From GW2011-AR18 sp038046085 (GTDB lineage Archaea; Nanobdellota; Nanobdellia; SCGC-AAA011-G17; GW2011-AR18), in assembly GCA_038046085.1 (NCBI GenBank), contig JBBSWW010000038.1:1-29528 (forward strand): DNA of 29,528 bases, given 5' to 3'. Position numbers and translations under genes: made by a program. The notes beneath the pieces were generated by a model, which had not been told where the DNA came from, made no database searches, and saw only the letters and a list, made by a program, of their open reading frames with translations. The first letter of the stretch is position 1. Each line of letters starts with the position of its first letter. Below, one piece after another: positions 27,799 to 29,528 of this stretch.

Positions 27799-29528
27799 AT
27801 GAAAAGAGGTTTAGTCAGTATCATATTAATACTAATTTTAATATTTTCAACAACAGCAATTGCAGCTGAGAGAGGAGAAGATTTAGATAAACAACCACCA
27901 ACAACAGATGCAACCAGCAATGACTTAGGAACAGATACTAAAACAACTACAACTACAGAAGAGACTGGACTAGCTAATTCTTACCAATGGTTATATGATA
28001 CAATAACAAACAGGACAGTAAATGATGCAGATGAGGCAATAGCAATAATAGCATTATTAGGTGAGAGTTCAGGAGAATTAGGTGGATTAGTTGATGAGTT
28101 AAAGAAAAGAGAGAGTGATACACACTGCTGGCCAAAAGATGGATGCAGAGTAAAAGATACTGCATTAGCTACGTTAGCATTATCATTATCAGGACAGGAT
28201 GTTACAGAAGAGACAAAATGGTTAAAAGAATCAAAAATATCAATGGGAAACAGAGGAGAATGGTGGATAGTATTAAAATCAAATGTAAATGGGACTTGCA
28301 CAACAACATATAATACTAAAACAAAAAATTTTGATCTGCAGGATGATATAATAAAACAGGCAAGAGGACAATATCATATAAATTTATTAGACATAGATCC
28401 AAATATCAATAGAGTTGTAACACCAAAAATATCAGTAGACTGCAGCACAATGCCTAGTGTTGTAATAGCATTAATATACAAACCAGATACAAATACATTC
28501 TTCATACAGGAAAGCCAGAGCGTAACAAATACTGATCTAATCATAAATAATGCATGCTATCCAGTATCAAGAAGAACAAATAGTTGTGACTTTGAATCAA
28601 CAGCATTTGCAACATGGGCATTATTAGAATTACAAACTGAAGATAACAGAGAAAATCTTGGAACAACAATATACTTAGAGAGTGCTGTAAAACAAGGAGA
28701 TAGTATACAATTAGCATTGTTGAATAGGATATTATTAAAATTAAGCAATGTACAGGGATCATTCTTAGAATTATTAGCACAACAGCAAAAACAACAGGAC
28801 GGAAGCTTCAACAACGATGTATATGCAACAGCATTATCATTATTAGGATTACAAGGAACTGATAAGACAGATAATATAGCAAGAGCAGCTGATTATTTAA
28901 CAAGAAGAGTAAGCAAGGACGGAAGCTGGAATAGGGATGTAAGAAATACAGCATATGCATTATTAGCATTACATGGAATAGACCTTGGAAGAAGAGAGGT
29001 AAAACCTACAGATACAACAGGAAGAAGAGAGATATGCGGAAATTCAATAGATGATAACCAGAATGGAATAGAAGACTGTGGAGAACAATTATGCTCAGAT
29101 GATCAATCATGCAAATGTGTCAATAATAAACAGGATGGAGATGAAGAGGGAATAGACTGCGGAGGAAATTGTGGAAACAAATGTGCAGAACAACCAGCAG
29201 ATACAGGAACAACAGGATGTACATTAAACTCTGACTGCAATTCAGGAGAGAGCTGCCAATCAGGAATCTGCATAACAAATAATGATAATACAAATGTTAC
29301 AGAACCAACACCAGAAGAAGGAAGCTCATTCTGGATATGGTTATTGGTTATATTATTCATATTATTAGCTGGATTCGGAGTATTCTATATCAAATATGTA
29401 AAGACAGGAAAAATAGTATTAAAAGATTTATTCAAGAAGAAAAAGAAGCAGACATTTGAGGAATATAAAAGAATGTCAGAATTCAAGCCAGCACAGCAAA
29501 GACCTGCTATGACACAGAATAATAATCA
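27799..29528 (+). CDS. membrane-anchored surface protein with alpha/alpha-toroid repeats and Cys-rich region, 3'-partial
   Basis: An open frame of 576 codons that runs off the window. Residues 1-22 are a signal peptide (GLVSIILILILIFSTTAIAA), then a Thr-rich linker. The main domain contains units like those of terpenoid-cyclase/prenyltransferase toroids: DGSFNNDVYATALSLLGLQG and KDGSWNRDVRNTAYALLALH, plus weaker earlier ones (KDTALATLALSLSG, ESTAFATWALLELQ). A Cys-rich part follows (ICGNSIDDNQNGIEDCGE, DGDEEGIDCGGNCGNKC, CTLNSDCNSGESCQSGIC), similar to Asp/Gly/Cys repeats of archaeal and bacterial surface proteins, then a TM segment (FWIWLLVILFILLAGFGVF) and a Lys-rich cytoplasmic tail. Most of it lies outside the cell; adhesion or contact with another cell is inference. 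No cyclase active site is visible. Confidence 0.75.
   Translation, partial: MKRGLVSIILILILIFSTTAIAAERGEDLDKQPPTTDATSNDLGTDTKTTTTTEETGLANSYQWLYDTITNRTVNDADEAIAIIALLGESSGELGGLVDELKKRESDTHCWPKDGCRVKDTALATLALSLSGQDVTEETKWLKESKISMGNRGEWWIVLKSNVNGTCTTTYNTKTKNFDLQDDIIKQARGQYHINLLDIDPNINRVVTPKISVDCSTMPSVVIALIYKPDTNTFFIQESQSVTNTDLIINNACYPVSRRTNSCDFESTAFATWALLELQTEDNRENLGTTIYLESAVKQGDSIQLALLNRILLKLSNVQGSFLELLAQQQKQQDGSFNNDVYATALSLLGLQGTDKTDNIARAADYLTRRVSKDGSWNRDVRNTAYALLALHGIDLGRREVKPTDTTGRREICGNSIDDNQNGIEDCGEQLCSDDQSCKCVNNKQDGDEEGIDCGGNCGNKCAEQPADTGTTGCTLNSDCNSGESCQSGICITNNDNTNVTEPTPEEGSSFWIWLLVILFILLAGFGVFYIKYVKTGKIVLKDLFKKKKKQTFEEYKRMSEFKPAQQRPAMTQNNN

Noticed and set aside
27747..27920. N-terminal extension of the kinase-like protein
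   Set aside because: It would run across the shared promoter and into the divergent gene's signal-peptide region; the added sequence is the complement of that gene.

Overview
The window looks like a strongly AT-rich piece of an archaeal chromosome, most probably from a small-genome DPANN lineage (Woesearchaeota/Pacearchaeota-like; this placement is inference). The archaeal assignment rests on the gene content: a long ribosomal-protein operon with archaeal/eukaryotic-type members (S4e, L32e, L19e, L34e, L14e), aIF1, SecY and an EMC3-like DUF106 protein, a PAN ATPase, prefoldin alpha, Hef-type helicase and nuclease, and a single-chain PriS-PriL primase. Most genes that start a transcript have a TATA-like box about 22-27 nt before the ATG, as expected for leaderless archaeal mRNAs. 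The DPANN suggestion rests on the fused primase and on operon members that are missing (no RNase P p29, adk or cmk).

Positions 1-8556 hold housekeeping and unknown genes in short units: a winged-helix regulator, a 90-residue unknown, a split Hef (helicase gene plus ERCC4 nuclease gene), a small unknown gene cut by an in-frame TAG, RNA 2',3'-cyclic phosphodiesterase, a 157-residue unknown, PAN, a membrane-anchored OB-fold protein, two tandem alpha-solenoid proteins with a 29-residue repeat, and a TctA-like (COG1784-type) membrane protein.

Positions 8557-22182 are one tightly packed operon: L3, L4, L23, L2, S19, L22, S3, L29, aIF1, S17, L14, L24, S4e, L5, S14, S8, L6, L32e, L19e, L18, S5, L30, a Yip1-family membrane protein, L15 and SecY. 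Most junctions overlap by a few bases. It is preceded by two candidate TATA boxes around a leader that can form two mutually exclusive small hairpins.

Positions 22183-24050 interrupt the usual secY-to-DUF106 order with minus-strand accessory genes: a gene remnant, a secreted degenerate LytM/M23-like protein that spans a 100-N assembly gap, and a toxin-antitoxin-like pair (BECR-type candidate plus DUF2283) bracketed by an 18-bp direct repeat. The gap is flanked by an identical 55-bp sequence. Collapsing the duplicate and the Ns restores a full 273-residue reading frame, so the gap is probably an assembly artefact.

Positions 24052-27236 resume the conserved block: DUF106/EMC3-like insertase, L34e, L14e, a 39-residue zinc-ribbon protein, prefoldin alpha and the fused primase. 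At the right end, a kinase-like gene (minus) and a large membrane-anchored surface protein with alpha/alpha-toroid repeats and a Cys-rich region (plus, running off the end) diverge from one palindromic TATA box.

I found no tRNA, rRNA, CRISPR array or insertion sequence. The most notable points are the Yip1 protein inside the ribosomal operon, the one-chain primase, the split Hef with a PCNA-binding-like tail on the helicase, the r-protein leader, the repeat-flanked toxin-antitoxin cassette and the tandem solenoid pair.
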